Counted from the first letter of the stretch, positions 1-32,810 are shown. The stretch is DNA of 64,000 nucleotides from Sipunculus nudus (GCA_026874595.1 CM049320.1:27257214-27321213), one strand, 5' to 3'. The notes: generated from the letters alone by a model not told the origin. Numbers and translations: made by a program.

Positions 1-59
1 ATAATTAAGATTTATATTATCTTAAAAACTTTAAAAGTGCTGTAAAAAGGCTTACAATG

Positions 60-320
60 TTGCTATAAGGAGATAGTTCAACCTTGAAAATCTGTGAAGT
101 GCCCACATGGAAAACTGCCAACTTTACAGATAATAGAGGTGCCCAAATAAGATATATATAATCAAGAAAAGAAAAAAACAGGACTGCCCAAAAGTGCCCA
201 CTTTATAGAGGTGCCTACCTTATCAGCTGCTTATAGAGATGCCAACTTTATAGAGGTGCCCACTTTATGGAGGTGCCCATTTTATAGAGGTGCCCACTAG
301 GAGAGGTTCCACTGTATGTA
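60..320. repeat. Degenerate short tandem repeat (GAGGTGCCCAC motif)
   Basis: The motif TATAGAGGTGCCCAC recurs in variant forms at irregular 17-45 base spacing and ends in AGAGGTTCCACTGTA. Similar wording (GAGGTGGT, loss of 'protein-like' frame) recurs near 33.7 kb and 4.0 kb, so this is probably a fragment of a dispersed repeat. No reading frame is supported. Confidence 0.6.
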
Positions 321-1020
321 GCCCCAAAACTTGTCTTCCACATGATCATTATTTGAGATAATGACGTACTAAATTTCAGCTAGGTCATATATATACAGTT
401 ACACTTTGCCTACCTACCATCTCATGTATTTTAGTGACCATCTCAAAAGAGTAATTGATCATCAATGTTTTTTATCCTTCTTTCATGGAGTGTAATAAAA
501 CATCCTAATTATCTCTACTGTCATTTTTTTTCATTTTATAAAAAACAGCAAGTATGTCTAAATAACTTTTTTTTCTAAAAGAGGAAGCTTTGTCCAATTC
601 ATGTATATCTAGGCAACACATGCCCTCTGTACTTAAAAAAATATGTACAGTGTGCTGCTATAATTTTATTGAGGGACTGAAACAGCCATATTGTGAGACC
701 GAAATGGACATGACATGCATTCAGCCAGAACAGGCAGTGATACTAAAACCCAGTCATTCTCCAGGGTGGTATATTACACCGATCACTGTGCAGTAGGCCT
801 GTTATGTATAAAACTGAAAGTTTAATTTGCTCTACACATATTTCTCTTTCTTATTCTTAATCCTTTCCTTGGAATAGTAGTTTACTCAACATGAGTTGGT
901 AATTTGAAAGAACCAATGCCTGTGCAAACAAAGAAATGCGTCTGCAGCAATGGCGAAATTTATCTTCAAGGGGGGGGGGGGATGACTCACAGGTGTGGGA
1001 GGGTAATCAAAATTGGGACA
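321..1020. other. Gene-free stretch
   Basis: AT-rich sequence. The longest open frames (at most 68 residues) have no recognisable domain or codon pattern. I see no promoter, RNA gene or repeat that can be supported. Confidence 0.5.
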
Positions 1021-1029
1021 GTTTATATA

Positions 1030-1032
<3 letters not shown>

Positions 1033-1103
<71 letters not shown>

Positions 1104-1211
1104 TCTCTTAATGTCATGGAGAGGTGGGGGGGGGATGATTACATTGACCATCCTCAATGGTAAAAAGTGGGGGAGGGGGGTAATGTATATATATATATAT
1201 ATATATATATC
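1033..1211. repeat. Two TA microsatellites with G-runs between
   Basis: Alternating TA at about 1033-1085 and again at 1184-1211, separated by G-rich runs (nine or more G around 1127 and 1170). Open frames through here read as Ile-Tyr repeats and are artefacts. Confidence 0.9.
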
Positions 1212-1856
1212 TATTGATGCCCCTGGTCTGCAGTCTCCTTCGACAAAATGATCATTTCACCTTATAAATAACTTATCAATAACATCAATGAAAAACAGAG
1301 AATTTATAACTGGTCTGTGATATCTGGGGTTTTATTTTTACCCTGAGCTGACTTTTACCCTTGGTAATACTGGGTACCCCTGCTAGTATATTATATCATT
1401 ATGTATGTGTATGTCACTTATATAGTAAGCTTATCTTTCAACAATCAGTAACCACAATCTTTCCTTTCTATTACTTTTCCTTTTAGTTTCTTTTAGGTCT
1501 ATCCTTGATGTCACAGTGATGCAGATTAACTTTCTGTTTCTCACTGGATATCACATGGTCAAAGTGCTTCTATATGGAGCTGTTATACAACCATCATGTT
1601 CCCATATTGTAAACATAATCACTGTATGTTTGTAGAGATGGTATGTATAGAAAAATTAGAGTTGTTTAATAAATATATGTAATTCAGTTGCCATGCTGAT
1701 GTCTTAACCACTACAATATTTGATTGTCTGATATCACATAATTTATGAGTTTGTCAAAAGCCCTGAGCAATTAGACTAGATCGAGTGATTAGATATTTAC
1801 AGCAAGGGTATCAGGATACTTCCTGTTTAGCATGCAGCAATGATAGTAGACCTAGT

Positions 1857-1969
1857 TGTGGCTGTGTGGTATATACACAGCCACAGGGCAGTGCCTTTAT
1901 TTGTATGTGCTCCATCCACTAAGCAAATCAAGGGAGTGGTCTGTGGCTCTGTATATATACTACAGAGCC
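1857..1969. repeat. Pair of adjacent short hairpins
   Basis: Two perfect inverted repeats lie close together. The first has 11-bp arms (TGTGGCTGTGT at 1857-1867 and its complement at 1875-1885) with a 7-base loop. The second has 9-bp arms (GGCTCTGTA at 1945-1953 and its complement at 1961-1969), also with a 7-base loop. The stretch reads as a repeat fragment. A small RNA hairpin cannot be excluded, but the arms are short. Confidence 0.5.
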
Positions 1970-2061
1970 TCAACTGGGTCTTACACAATGGGTCAGAGTA
2001 TTCCTTGCTTTTTAGTCCAATTTTGGGGGAATGTCTCGGAGATAATACCACTAAGTAGGGT

Positions 2062-3960
2062 TTATATACAACCTATAATTTTCAGTACTAACACACACAA
2101 ATAGTCTTAAGAGTTCATGTTTTTTTTTTTCTTTCCCCAGTTGTGTATACAAAGGGAACTTCCAAAAGTTCAAATACATTTTTTTTTATACTGAAGAAAG
2201 CTAGATAGAATTTTTATGGTGTAATGGTCACAAAAGATGTATAGATGTATGTCTCATATGATAACGTGATGTATACTTAATAAATAAAAGTAAAAATAAA
2301 GACATTACTGAATAAAAGGCTGCAGATTGAAGTTTTAATATCAAAACTTGATGCACAATTTTTGTGAAGATATGACATTATTTTTGCACAAGCCTTATTT
2401 TGTAATACAAAGATTTCTCTGTATCAGAAAAAAATAAACAATGTATAAAGTTTAAGTACAAGTCTGTAATTAAGGCCTCCGCATAAACCCTGCTAAACTA
2501 CACCATAAATTTATAAATTAAAGACTATAAAAATACCATAGAATTAATAAAACAATTTTTAAACAGTCTAAATTTAACATTATCTTTGGTACCCAGTAAT
2601 TTGCTGTGTCCTTATTGGCACTGGGTAAAAGTCAGGGGTCCTAAAAAACATAGTTTATTGCATAATATATTCGGCAGTGACCCTTGTTAAAAAAAGTATA
2701 TTATGCAAACAATCAACATTCAGTACAGTTATTTGGCTATATCTTGCTATGTATTATGTGAGGCTCATTGTTCACAAACTGATTTACATACAGACTTGCT
2801 GAACCATAAAATTAGTAGTCTCACAATTTTTATGACAGTACACAACCCTTAGTACACTAATTATAACCTGCCTGTATATGAATATGTAGTCTGCATGCCT
2901 GCTAATAGCACATGAGTGATCAAGTCTAAACTTGCTACCCATTTTAGCTCTACACTGTTTTTAGTTTTTATACAAACATCTATGACAGGACAAATTACTA
3001 TTATCGTATACCTGTCTCTCATTATAACTTTGTCCCTCTGTTAACTATTAGTGTCACAGTGATAACTTACCAGGATTTTTTTTTTTTTGATTTTCACAAA
3101 ACTCATGATAACTGCTCAACAATAGATTATCTGACCCGGGTTTGATTATGGGCAAGGTTTGATAATGCACCATTTGCAGTGCTCTTTTTAAGATTTTATT
3201 TTCATTTGACAGCTGCAATATCAGTTCTAACATATTGTGTGTTATAAACTTTTTCATGGGAGTGTGGTTGAAATTCCTTTGTGATACTGAACAAAACCTT
3301 TTTTTACCAGAATGTTGCATGACCAGTTGTGAATTGCCACAAATTTGTAATTTTATCATATGTTTAAAAAACAAATCTGTTCTCTTTTCATATTTTTTTT
3401 ACCATGTTGATACTTTTTTGTTATTGCATTTTATACCCAGTTTAACAATCCCTTGTTTTTTTATGAAAAAAATTTGCTTAATTTGGTTATTGCTGCTGAG
3501 GGGTGGAGCAGATTTATTCTAAAAAAAAATGTTGCTCTCTGATTATAATTAAGCTTATCATTTGTTATACAGTTGCTATCTGGCTTATTGGCCTTGCAAA
3601 ATCAAAAAGTTATTTTGAGGGAGATTTCATATGCACCGGCATGCCAACATGCATATTTTCTTTGTGTCACTTTGGGATACCATGAGGCCCTGGCAGGAAT
3701 CACTACATGTAGCAATTTGTGTTGTCAGATATGCTCTCCGCATGCCAGATCTGCACATAAGGAATCTCACCTCATTTATTTAATCAATACTGATTTTGAT
3801 CCGCACTTTGCATGCCAGATCCACATTCCGGACATAAGGAATTTTAGTTTTATCCTTTAACTGCAATAGATATCGGAAGTACAGCTGCTTCCTTTTGTTC
3901 CTGCAGTAGATTGGTTGAGGCAGGTTTGTCTGCACTGTAATGCAGGGGTATATCAGGCTT
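2062..3960. other. Gene-free stretch
   Basis: AT-rich, with poly-T and poly-A runs near 2122, 2180 and 3071. No open frame shows a recognisable domain and no splice-bounded coding segment stood out. Confidence 0.45.
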
Positions 3961-3966
3961 TCAGTG

Positions 3967-4060
3967 TAAGTTAAGAGGAACCTGTCTTAGAGACCACCTG
4001 TTTAATAAGACCACCTGTCTATTAAGGCCATCCTTGGTTGAACTGAAAGCAATCACATTG
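3967..4060. repeat. Short imperfect tandem repeat (GACCACCTGT motif)
   Basis: AGAGACCACCTGTTTAATAA is followed by AAGACCACCTGTCTATTAAG and a weaker third unit, at roughly 20-base spacing. It resembles repeat fragments near 33.7 kb. Confidence 0.5.
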
Positions 4061-4220
4061 GTTATAAATAGAGCTCTGCGATTATCACCAATTAACAATT
4101 AAACAAATGGATGTTTTTAAAATCTTCGATTCTCGATTATCTGTTTTTATGCCCCTGCCACAAAGTGGCCGGAGCATATAGTCTTACCCATGTCCGTCCT
4201 TCCGTCCTTCCAAAATCAAA

Positions 4221-4945
4221 CAGTTGTACGGACTTTTTTTTGCAATGCCTGCAGATATTGGCCTGATTTTTGGTGTGTGGGCAGATAATGACCAGTTACA
4301 GATAGAGTTCGCGTTTCGTCCCGGTTGACCTACTTTTGACCCTTTTATGGCTCCTAAACTTAGAAAATTTCATGAAAAATAGAAATTTTCATGACAAATA
4401 CACATGTACGGACTTTTTTTTGCAATGCCTGCAGATATTGACCTGATTTTTGGTGTGTGGGCAGATAATGACCAGTTACAGATTGAGTTCGCGTTTCCTC
4501 CCGGTTGACCTACTTTTGACCGTTTTACGGCTCCTTAACTTAGAAAATTTCATGAAAAATAGAAATTTTCATGACAAATACACATGTACGGACTTTTTTT
4601 GCAATGCCTGCAGATATTGGCCTGATTTTTGGTGTGTATGCAGATATTGACCAGTTACAGATGGAGTTCGTGTTTCCTCCCGGTTTACCTACTTTTGACC
4701 ATTTTACGGCTCCTTAACTTACAAAATTTCATAAAAAATAGAAATTTTCATGACAAATACACATGTACGGACTTTTTTTGCAATGCCTGCAGATATTGGC
4801 CTGATTTTTGGTGTGTATGCAGATGATGACCAGTTACAGTTGGAGTTCGCGTTTCGTCCCGGTTGACCTACTTTTGATTGTTTTACGGCTCCTAAACATA
4901 GACAATTTCCTGAAAAATATAAATTTTCATGACAAATGTACATGT
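4221..4945 (+). repeat. Four-copy tandem array, period ~180 bp
   Basis: Unit landmarks CACATGTACGGAC, GCAATGCCTGCAGATATT and GTTACAGAT recur at spacings of 180, 180 and 179 bases. Identity between neighbouring copies is high by eye (more than 90%). Small open frames here are echoes of the same unit in one frame and are not genes. Confidence 0.9.
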
Positions 4946-4957
4946 ACAGCCGTTTTT

Positions 4958-5635
4958 AGCCCTCAGCTCATAGGCTGATGGGCTATTGTCGTCACCCAAG
5001 CTGTCTGTCTGTCCGTCCATCTGTCTGTCGGGTGTCCGTCTGTCTGTCCGTCCGTTCCGCGTCTGTTAACATTTACCTTGTGAGTGGGATCTCTCTAAAA
5101 GGATTCACCGTTGGAATTTTATTTCATCAGTGAAGATGTATATCGATAAAATCTCGGTCAAGTTCGAAGATGGGTGACCTTGACCCATTTTTCTACATTT
5201 TAGAGCTGATTATAGAAAAACACTCAGAAGCTTATATCTCAGGAACCATTGTGTGGATTTTCACAAAACATACTATGATCATTGGGACTGATGGTCTGTA
5301 CGTTCTGCACAATTTTGGTGGCGTCACCTGCAATTTCTGATTTTTTAATGAAATTTTGTCGGATTTTTCAATTTTGGCCTTTGTGCAGGATATCTCCAAA
5401 GTTATTCAACTAAGGAACTTCATTACTTCAGTGCTTTTGCATCATATTTACAAAATCTTGGTCAGGTTCAAAGATGGGTGGTCTTGACCTACTTTTCAAG
5501 GTCACAGAGCTCAGTATAGAAAAAAAACTTAGGGGGATATTTCTCAGGAAGCATTTGGTGGATTGTTATAAAACATGGTACATACCTCTCCAATTAAAAT
5601 TTATAACTGATTACCAGCTTTTGCTAATATTCTAG
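4958..5635 (+). mobile_element. Noncoding Helitron-like element nested in the 4.1-6.0 kb element
   Basis: The element begins TTTTTAGCCCTCAGCTCATAG, has a GTCTGTCCGTC-rich stretch just inside its start, and ends at ATTCTAG (CTAG at 5632-5635). It splits a T-run of the surrounding repeat unit: uninterrupted sister units read GGACTTTTTTTGCAATGCC at this place. It contains two diverged ~300-base subrepeats (TCTCAGGAA, GATGGGTG landmarks). No open frame is supported. Confidence 0.6.
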
Positions 5636-6021
5636 TTTCGTAATGCAATGCTTACAGATACTGGCCCAATGTTTGGTCTGTGGGCGCATAATAACCACTT
5701 ACAGGTCGAGTTTGCGTTTCGTCCCAGTTAACCTATTTTTGACCATATGACAGATCCTGAACATAGAAAATTTCATGAAAAACAGAAATTTTTATGAAAA
5801 ATGCACATGTATGGACTTTTTTTCACAGTGCCTGCATACTGGCCTGATTTTTTGTTGTGTTCCTTGATAATGACCTGTTACAGATCGAGTTTGCATTTTG
5901 CCCTTCTTGACCTACTTTTGACCATACAACACCTCCTGAACTTAAAAAAATTTTACAAAATTTAACAAATGTTTCTAATTTGCCCCAGGCGGGGGCATTT
6001 GTGTAGTACCGACACATCTAG

Positions 6022-7076
6022 TTATCCTCTAGAATTGGACCACCAAATTTCATAGATTTGTGCCGGAATATTTCCCATTTCAACATGAAAATTATATTCA
6101 AGGTCCGTCTCTCAGTATCTTTGTCTTGCTGTAAGATGATCTATAATGTAGATTATAGAATTCACAAGGTAAAAAATATTAAATTGTAGTTCATTCCTAA
6201 CTTCCAAGGTGTCAGCAGCATGTGTGTAAGCAGTCCCCATACTGTCAAACTGTCATGTAAAATAATTGATTATTAATTGATAATCGGTTGCCCCAAGTTC
6301 TGATTAATCGATTACAAATTTTGAATCTGATTTCTAGCTCTAGTTATAATGTTATTACCTAATAAGACCAACAGTAGTGAGAAGTGCCAAAGATGGTCAT
6401 ATTGTACAGGTTTCACTATAGTTTCCAAATGTTTTTATGGACATGAGCTCATTTTTAGCAGAACTATTTGGGGACCTGATCATATGCACTTGTTCATAGA
6501 TTTTAATGGATTATATGTGATGGCAGTACTAATCAAATTAATTATTAACATATATTACTAACAGGCCATGCATGTGAATTGTCACCCAGGATAAAGGTCA
6601 TACATAAAGTCATACATAAGTCATACATAATAGGACTCATCATTCAAGGTTCATATCCATACCCTTGAGTAATAAAGCTTATGCACTTAAATAATACAGT
6701 GGGCTTATGTGAACCTGGCACTTAAACTCAGTGACTTATCACCCCAGAATGAAATCAACAAGCATCACAGGGCTCATGATTTCCCCATGCTCTGAGATAC
6801 ATTACCTGGAAATATAACAGAAAACAAAGTAATGCCATGTGTGCACTCTTGCATTGTTTTACTTGTGTAGTCCTACTTCTTAAAAAATAGAGTGACCGTA
6901 CACAGTTCATTGTGTTGTTTAGCATGCAGGACTGTTTAATAAAAATATCCTGAACTTGCTTGTCTGGTATTGCCCTTGTATTGGCCTTTGGGCAGCACTA
7001 CCATCCCTTGGCCCTGCATTCCACCTTTAGGCCAATAAGAAGGCAATATAAATATAGCCCAGCTTAATAATTAGTT
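6022..7076. other. Gene-free stretch upstream of the membrane-protein gene
   Basis: This stretch presumably contains, or lies within, an upstream noncoding exon or promoter of the gene starting at 7128, but nothing specific can be pointed to. Short direct repeats of CATACATAA occur near 6600-6630. Confidence 0.4.
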
Positions 7077-7127
7077 ATGATTTGTTCTACTTTTTATCTA
7101 AGGTTGTTATCAAAGTCCCCATCCAAG

Positions 7128-27433
<20,306 letters not shown>

Positions 27434-27531
27434 TGACTTATATCCCACAAACTGTTAACTGACAATGCATGTCATCCAGTATACTCTGTTCCATCAACCT
27501 GTTTTTAGAGATCATTTAAAAAAAATTATAT

Positions 27532-27537
27532 AATAAA
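27532..27537 (+). promoter_or_regulatory. Candidate polyadenylation signal AATAAA
   Basis: Canonical hexamer 99 bases after the TAA of the membrane-protein gene. The region is AT-rich, so chance is possible. Confidence 0.35.
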
Positions 27538-28311
27538 TATGTTTTTCAATATTTCCTAGAAAGTGATGGCCTAATATTGTAAAATGGAATTTAAAAAAAA
27601 AATCTCCACTTTGTGTTTCATAACTTTGTGAACAATGACCTTGACTGCCTTAAGTGGAAATGATATTTTGTAAAATATAAACTGATTTCTCATTTTTTAA
27701 ATAATTCTAGTATTGTTCTAGGTGTTTATTGTTCTTGATGAAAATTAGGCCTATTTATCTTCTACATTAATTTACAATTTTCTCCATCAAAATATCATTT
27801 ATAAGAATTTGTGTAGCAAAAACAGGAGGACAAGAAGGGAAGAAACAGACTATAGCATTACCAGTTATTAACCACTGCAAAATGCCTAGTTTGTTTCTCT
27901 GACTGGGTAATATGTGTTCTGGTTGTTTACTATAAAAATGATAAATGTGTATGAATATGCCTTCATATTGGCCTGAGTTATAGGGGGCGCCACCTGTGTT
28001 GACCTACTTTCTGGGAGCCAAAGCAATATTTTCTGCTTTTTTTGGCAGAAAACTCAGAAAAGATTAAAACTTTAGCTATGGAATCATAGTAGAAAGTTCC
28101 TTTGAGTATGGACATTAAATGAGTATGAACTCAGAATTTGATTATTTTCAAATTGGCTGAACTTATAGTTTGGCTGACTGCAAAATGTAACAATTTGATT
28201 TGAATGCATACATGATGTAATATGTACTCTACTAAATATCCTTGGAACAGCTGCAGCTAGAAGCATTACATTTGACAGGAATATTGATAATGTAACTGCT
28301 AGGTGATTATT

Positions 28312-29970
28312 AGCTCAGCTGACTGAAAGTCATCTGAGCTATAGCGATCACTCTTTGTCTGTCGTCCGTCTGTCCGTCTGTTAACCAGGCACAAATCGTA
28401 ACCGCTGGACCTAGAACCTTGTAACTTGGCATTCTGAGAGGTCCATGAAAAATCTCCTTGGAAACCAGAAATTAGGTCTCTGTTACCCATATCCTTCGAG
28501 CTATGGGGCCCCAAAGTACCCCCCAGAAAAGTAAAAAATTTCATACAAAAACATCAATATCTCATTAACTACATCACTGATGGTCATGATTTTTTGCATA
28601 CATATTGATCATGAGTTCCATTAGTTCCTGCAGACTGGTGGCGCCACCTGTATTTTTCGATTTTTTACGAATTTTTTTCTCTATTTTTGAGACCTTTAAA
28701 AATGTGAACATCTGTTAACAAGGCACAAATTGTAAAGACTGGACCTAGAATCTTCATTCTTGAGACATTGAGAGGTCAATGAAAAAATGTCCATGGAAAC
28801 CAGAAATTAGGTCTCTGTTACCCATATCCTTCGAGCTATGGGGCCCCGAAGTACCCCCAGAATAGTCAAAAATTTCATACAAAAACTTCAATATCTCATT
28901 AACTACATTACTGATGGTCATGACTTTTTGCATGTATATTGATCATGGAGTGTTTCATCAGTTCTGCAGACTGGTGGCGCCACCTGTATTTTTTCAATTT
29001 TTACGAATTTTTTTCTCTATTTTTGAGACCTCTGAAGATGCAGTCATCTGTTAACAGGGCACAAATCGTAACGACTGGACCTAGAATCTTCTCTCTTGAC
29101 ATGCAGAGAGGCCCATAAAAAGTCTCCTTGGAAACCTGAAATTAGGTCTTTGTTACCCATAACCTCTGAGCTATGGGGCTCAGAAGTACCTCCCAGAATA
29201 ATGGAAAATTTGATACAAAAGCTCAAACATCTGAACAACTATTGAATTGATCACCATGATTCTTTGTATGGATATTGATCATGGGATGTTTCATCAGTTT
29301 CTGCAGTCTGGTGGGGCCACCTGTATTTTTTCGATTTTTACGAATTATTTTCTCTATTTATGAGACCTTAAGATGGGGTCATCTGTTAACAGGGCACAAA
29401 TCGTAACGCCTGGACCTAGAATCTTCTCTCTTGACATGCAGGGAGGCCCATTAAAAGTCTCCTTAGAAACTTAGAAAAAGGTCTCTGTTACCCATTTTGT
29501 TCGAGCTATGGGGCTCCCAAGTACCCCCCAGAATGATGGAAAATTTGATACAAAAGCTCAAGTATCTGAAAAACTATTGCAATGATCACCATAATTCTTT
29601 GCACGGATATTGATCTTGGAATGTTTCATCAGTTTCTGCAGTCTGATGGCGCCACTGGTATTTTTTCTATTTTTACGAATTTTACAGGGCACAAATCGTA
29701 ATGCCTAGACCTAGAATCTTCTGTCTTGACATGCAGAGAAGCCCATAAAAAGTTTCCTTGGAAACCTCAAATTAGGTCTCTGTTACCCATATTCTTCGAG
29801 CTATTGGGCTCAGAAGTACCCCCCAGAATAATGGAAAATTTGATACAAAAGCTCAAGTATCTGAACAACTAATGCATTGATCACCATGATTCTTAGCATT
29901 GATATTGATCATGGGGTGTTACATCAGTTTCTGCAGTCTGGTGGCGCCATCTGTATTTTTTTCAATTTTT
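28312..29970 (+). mobile_element. Family-2 noncoding element, first copy
   Basis: Start TTAGCTCAGCTGACTGAAAG, then GTCGTCCGTCTGTCC, then about five ~320-base subrepeats (ATCTGTTAACAGGGCACAAA, ACCTAGAATCTT, CTCCTTGGAAACC, AAATTAGGTCTCTGTTACCC, GAGCTATGGGGC, GATCATG, CTGGTGGCGCCACC). It runs directly into a second 5' end at 29971, so it is either a truncated copy or the host of a nested copy. Confidence 0.75.
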
Positions 29971-30513
29971 AGCTCAGCTGACTGAAAGTCATCTGAGCTA
30001 TAGCGATCACTCTTTGTCCGTCGTCCGTCTGTCCGTCTGTCCATCTGTCCGTTAACCAGGCACAAATCGTAACCGCTGGACCTAGAACCTTGTAACTTGG
30101 CATTCTGAGAGGTCCATGAAAAATCTCCTTGGAAACCAGAAATTAGGTCTCTGTTACCCATATCCTTCGAGCTATGGGGCCCCAAAGTACCCCCCAGAAA
30201 AGTAAAAAATTTCATACAAAAACTTCAATATCTCATTAACTACATCACTGATGGTCATGATTTTTTGCATACATATTGATCATGAGATGTTCCATCAGTT
30301 CCTGCAGACTGGTGGCGCCACCTGTATTTTTTTATTTTTTACGAATTTTTTTCTCTATTTTTGAGACCTTTAAAAATACAGACACAATTTTGCCCTGTTG
30401 GTGAATCTGTTTGGTGCTTCAGTTGAATGGGTATATACTACCATTCAGATGAAAAAATTTCCTTTTTCGAATCTCTTCCCAGTCAGCTGAGCGTCATGAC
30501 CCATGGGTCACTT
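29971..30513 (+). mobile_element. Family-2 noncoding element, short second copy with 3' end
   Basis: The first ~390 bases are almost identical to 28312-28690. It then jumps to a unique tail ending CAGCTGAGCGTCATGACCCA and TGGGTCACTT at about 30484-30513. The tail defines the 3' terminus shared with family 1. Confidence 0.75.
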
Positions 30514-31102
30514 TTATTTATAAGCTGCAGGTGGCACTACTGGTATTGAACTATGTTGTTCCAATTTTTCACAGATTAGTCAGAGATGAATAAATACTGG
30601 TACTTCTGCTTTCATATTATGGCAAGCAAATGCGTTCAGCAAATGAAATTAGATGCAGAGAGTTAGAATTTATTTATTTTTCAAAATTATCTCAATGAAA
30701 ATTTTAATTTTTATTATATCATTATACTGCATAAAAAGTGCAAATTGATTGTAATGATTGTCAGCATATATCTCAGGTATAGCTACAGCTACTGATTATA
30801 TATTACCGGTAAGCAGATGTTAGCCAAAGGTGGTGCCTCCTATGTTGGACTTCTGCTGAAATGGTATTTTCACTTTCATCATTTTACTTCTTGGTCACCT
30901 ATAACCATGTACAGTGTGGAAAAAGTGTGAGTATTATAAGACCCCTTGGTCTCCTTTGTACCCAATGATATTTGATTAGTTTTCTGTTCATTTGTTGCAG
31001 TTTTTCCAAGGAGATCAGCCCCAGGGTCATACAACACATTTTCTGGTGACCAGTGAACATTGTCCAGGAGGACTAGTGTAGAGGTTCTTGCTGTGTCATA
31101 TC

Positions 31103-31629
31103 CAGGGCTCCATATTAACAGTTCATCCCTTGCCCAGGGCAAGTAAAATCACCCATATAGGGTTTATTTTCCTGATATGTTATACAGGAAATATATATTG
31201 AAAAGCATTTTTGAATACTCTTTGGGTGAAGAGAGTGCTATTTAAATATGGTAGAATAATTAGTCTTTGGGCAATGAAGATTCGTCTTCTATTTGCCTGA
31301 CTGGACAGGTGGATACAGTATAAACCTTGACCCAAAGGCATGATTCTTTACTAATCTGGGCAAACCATTTCTTTCCTAAAAAAATGAAAGTGCTTTTATA
31401 ATACTTCTAAGTCAAAATTACTGTGTGTTTATCTGTACAAATACTAAAGAAAAAACATTTGAACATGTTTATTGTTTAACATAAAATAATTATCCAACAC
31501 AATCATATGAAACACATTGCATATTCCAGGCTGCGACCATTGATTTTATTTATGGGCCAGTAAACATTCATGTGAGGCAAGTAAAAGCTAGATGATACTT
31601 GCCCAACAGAGGTTAAATGTCGAGCCCTG
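31103..31629. mobile_element. MITE-like element with CAGGGCTC terminal inverted repeats
   Basis: The left end reads CAGGGCTCCATATTAACAG and continues to CTTGCCCAGGGCAAGTA. The right end, read in reverse complement, is CAGGGCTCGACATTTAACC followed by GTTGGGCAAGTA. This gives ~40-base imperfect inverted ends around a ~525-base AT-rich interior with no gene. No target duplication could be fixed. It resembles a nonautonomous DNA transposon. Confidence 0.65.
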
Positions 31630-32171
31630 AAGTCTTCTCTTTTATCAACATGTATACAGATATCAACAGGTTACCAGTGCAAACATGCATGTAACAAGTC
31701 ATTCTGAGGTAGACACGAGGTGAACCCTGTTTCTGCTTGTCATTTGTAAACATTGGTACCTTACAAAATGTCCATGGACAAATATGACAGACATAAATGT
31801 CCAAGGACAAAAGACACAAGTGCCTTTGGATGTTACATTCACAGTGTAAGGGTGGAAACACGACTACAAAACTTTTATACATTTGTTTGATCACTTACAG
31901 TTTAGTTTGTTACATACATTTTCTTGTTTGTTATAAATTATAAAAGTTTAGACTTATCTTTGTAAACAGTTAAAAGGTAGATTCATTTACTCAGGTTTGC
32001 CAAGTCATTCCTGTTTTGAAGATTTACTGAAAATGAAGCTAAATACTCTTTCTTTAATATTTTTTTTTTCAAACCCTCTTTTTCCCCCTTTTTCTTCAGT
32101 AAAAGAGATAAAGGATACTATCTCGTCTAGTTCGTACAAGATTTAACATTTTGCAATTTTTGTGTGTTCAG
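31630..32171. other. Gene-free stretch
   Basis: No feature recognised. A ~93-residue minus-strand open frame that starts here lacks any domain. Confidence 0.4.
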
Positions 32172-32234
32172 ATGTCCAATTCATGCCCAGCATGTAACAT
32201 TACATTTGGAAAATGCCCTTATCGTCGCTCAGGG
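32172..32234 (+). other. Candidate short exon (Cys-rich, unassigned)
   Basis: A 63-base open segment lies between the acceptor-like TTTTTGTGTGTTCAG and the donor-like GGG|GTATGT. Read from its first base it gives SNSCPACNITFGKCPYRRSG after an ATG, with a CxxC pair. It could be a 3' exon of the upstream membrane-protein gene (if its stop is bypassed by an alternative donor) or part of another gene, or chance. The frame does not join directly to the weak 27422 donor from the first base. Confidence 0.2.
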
Positions 32235-32805
32235 GTATGTACATAATGCATGTTTCTGACTTGGGGAGTTGTATGAAAATAGATAATTTTTCATTTTATC
32301 ACAAGAAAGTGGCAAATTATAGTTGATTTTACTCTGATGTTTGCTGTATTATTTCAAAGAAGGCTACTCTATTATTTCCAGAGCAGTTCCCCTTTTTTTT
32401 TCAGTCATTCACCTTTGGCAGGCCTTGATCACCAGCATTGAAATTCATATATATATATCCATATTCTCAAGATAAATTTACATATACAAAAAGCACATAG
32501 TTCAGGATCATTTACTTTAATATCAGACTCACCATGCATGTTATCAACAGGATATAAGTATTTTCTGTACAATGAGATATGGCTGTTAAGGGTCATATCA
32601 GCCTGGCACACATGTAACAGGAGTGTTGAGTGCATAGAGGTCAAACACAATGAATCTTGGGTTGAAATTGACAAGCTACTTCCCAAAATATGTTCAAGGA
32701 CCACCTTACCACAAGACCAGTTGATGTCCTAGGCATATTATCATCATACATTATCATCATAATTAACTGTATTGTGTAAATGAATGTAAAGCTATAAAGC
32801 AGTGG

Positions 32806-32810
<5 letters not shown>

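Larger units (their letters stand above)
4149..6021 (+). mobile_element. Helitron-like nonautonomous element with ~180-bp tandem array (outer element of a nest)
   Basis: The element starts after a T-run with ATGCCCCTGCCACAAAGTGG, which can fold (GCC/GGC arms). It ends with a palindromic GCCCCAGGCGGGGGC block followed by a second small stem and CTAG at 6018-6021. Inside are four tandem copies of a ~180-bp unit beginning with TGTACGGAC near 4221, 4401, 4581 and 4760, and two diverged units after the inserted element (about 5640-5990). No coding capacity is visible. The 3' hairpin plus CTAG end resembles Helitron termini; the class assignment is inference. Confidence 0.55.
27950..30880 (+). mobile_element. 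Older GGCGCCACC-bearing element interrupted by family-2 copies
   Basis: 27960-28310 (GGGGGCGCCACCTGTGTTGACC, GAACAGCTGCAGCTAGAAGC) and 30515-30880 (CAGGTGGCACTACTGG, CAGGTATAGCTACAGCTACT) are similar in wording to the subrepeats of the 22.9 kb element. They probably are two halves of one element split by the family-2 block. Ends not identified. Confidence 0.4.

Noticed and set aside
904-1251. Open frames of Ile-Tyr repeats (also at 17059-17372, 44682-44876, 61135-61395)
   Set aside because: Products of TA microsatellites. No coding evidence.
4450-4943. Two near-identical 65-66 residue frames
   Set aside because: Same frame through successive 180-bp tandem units.
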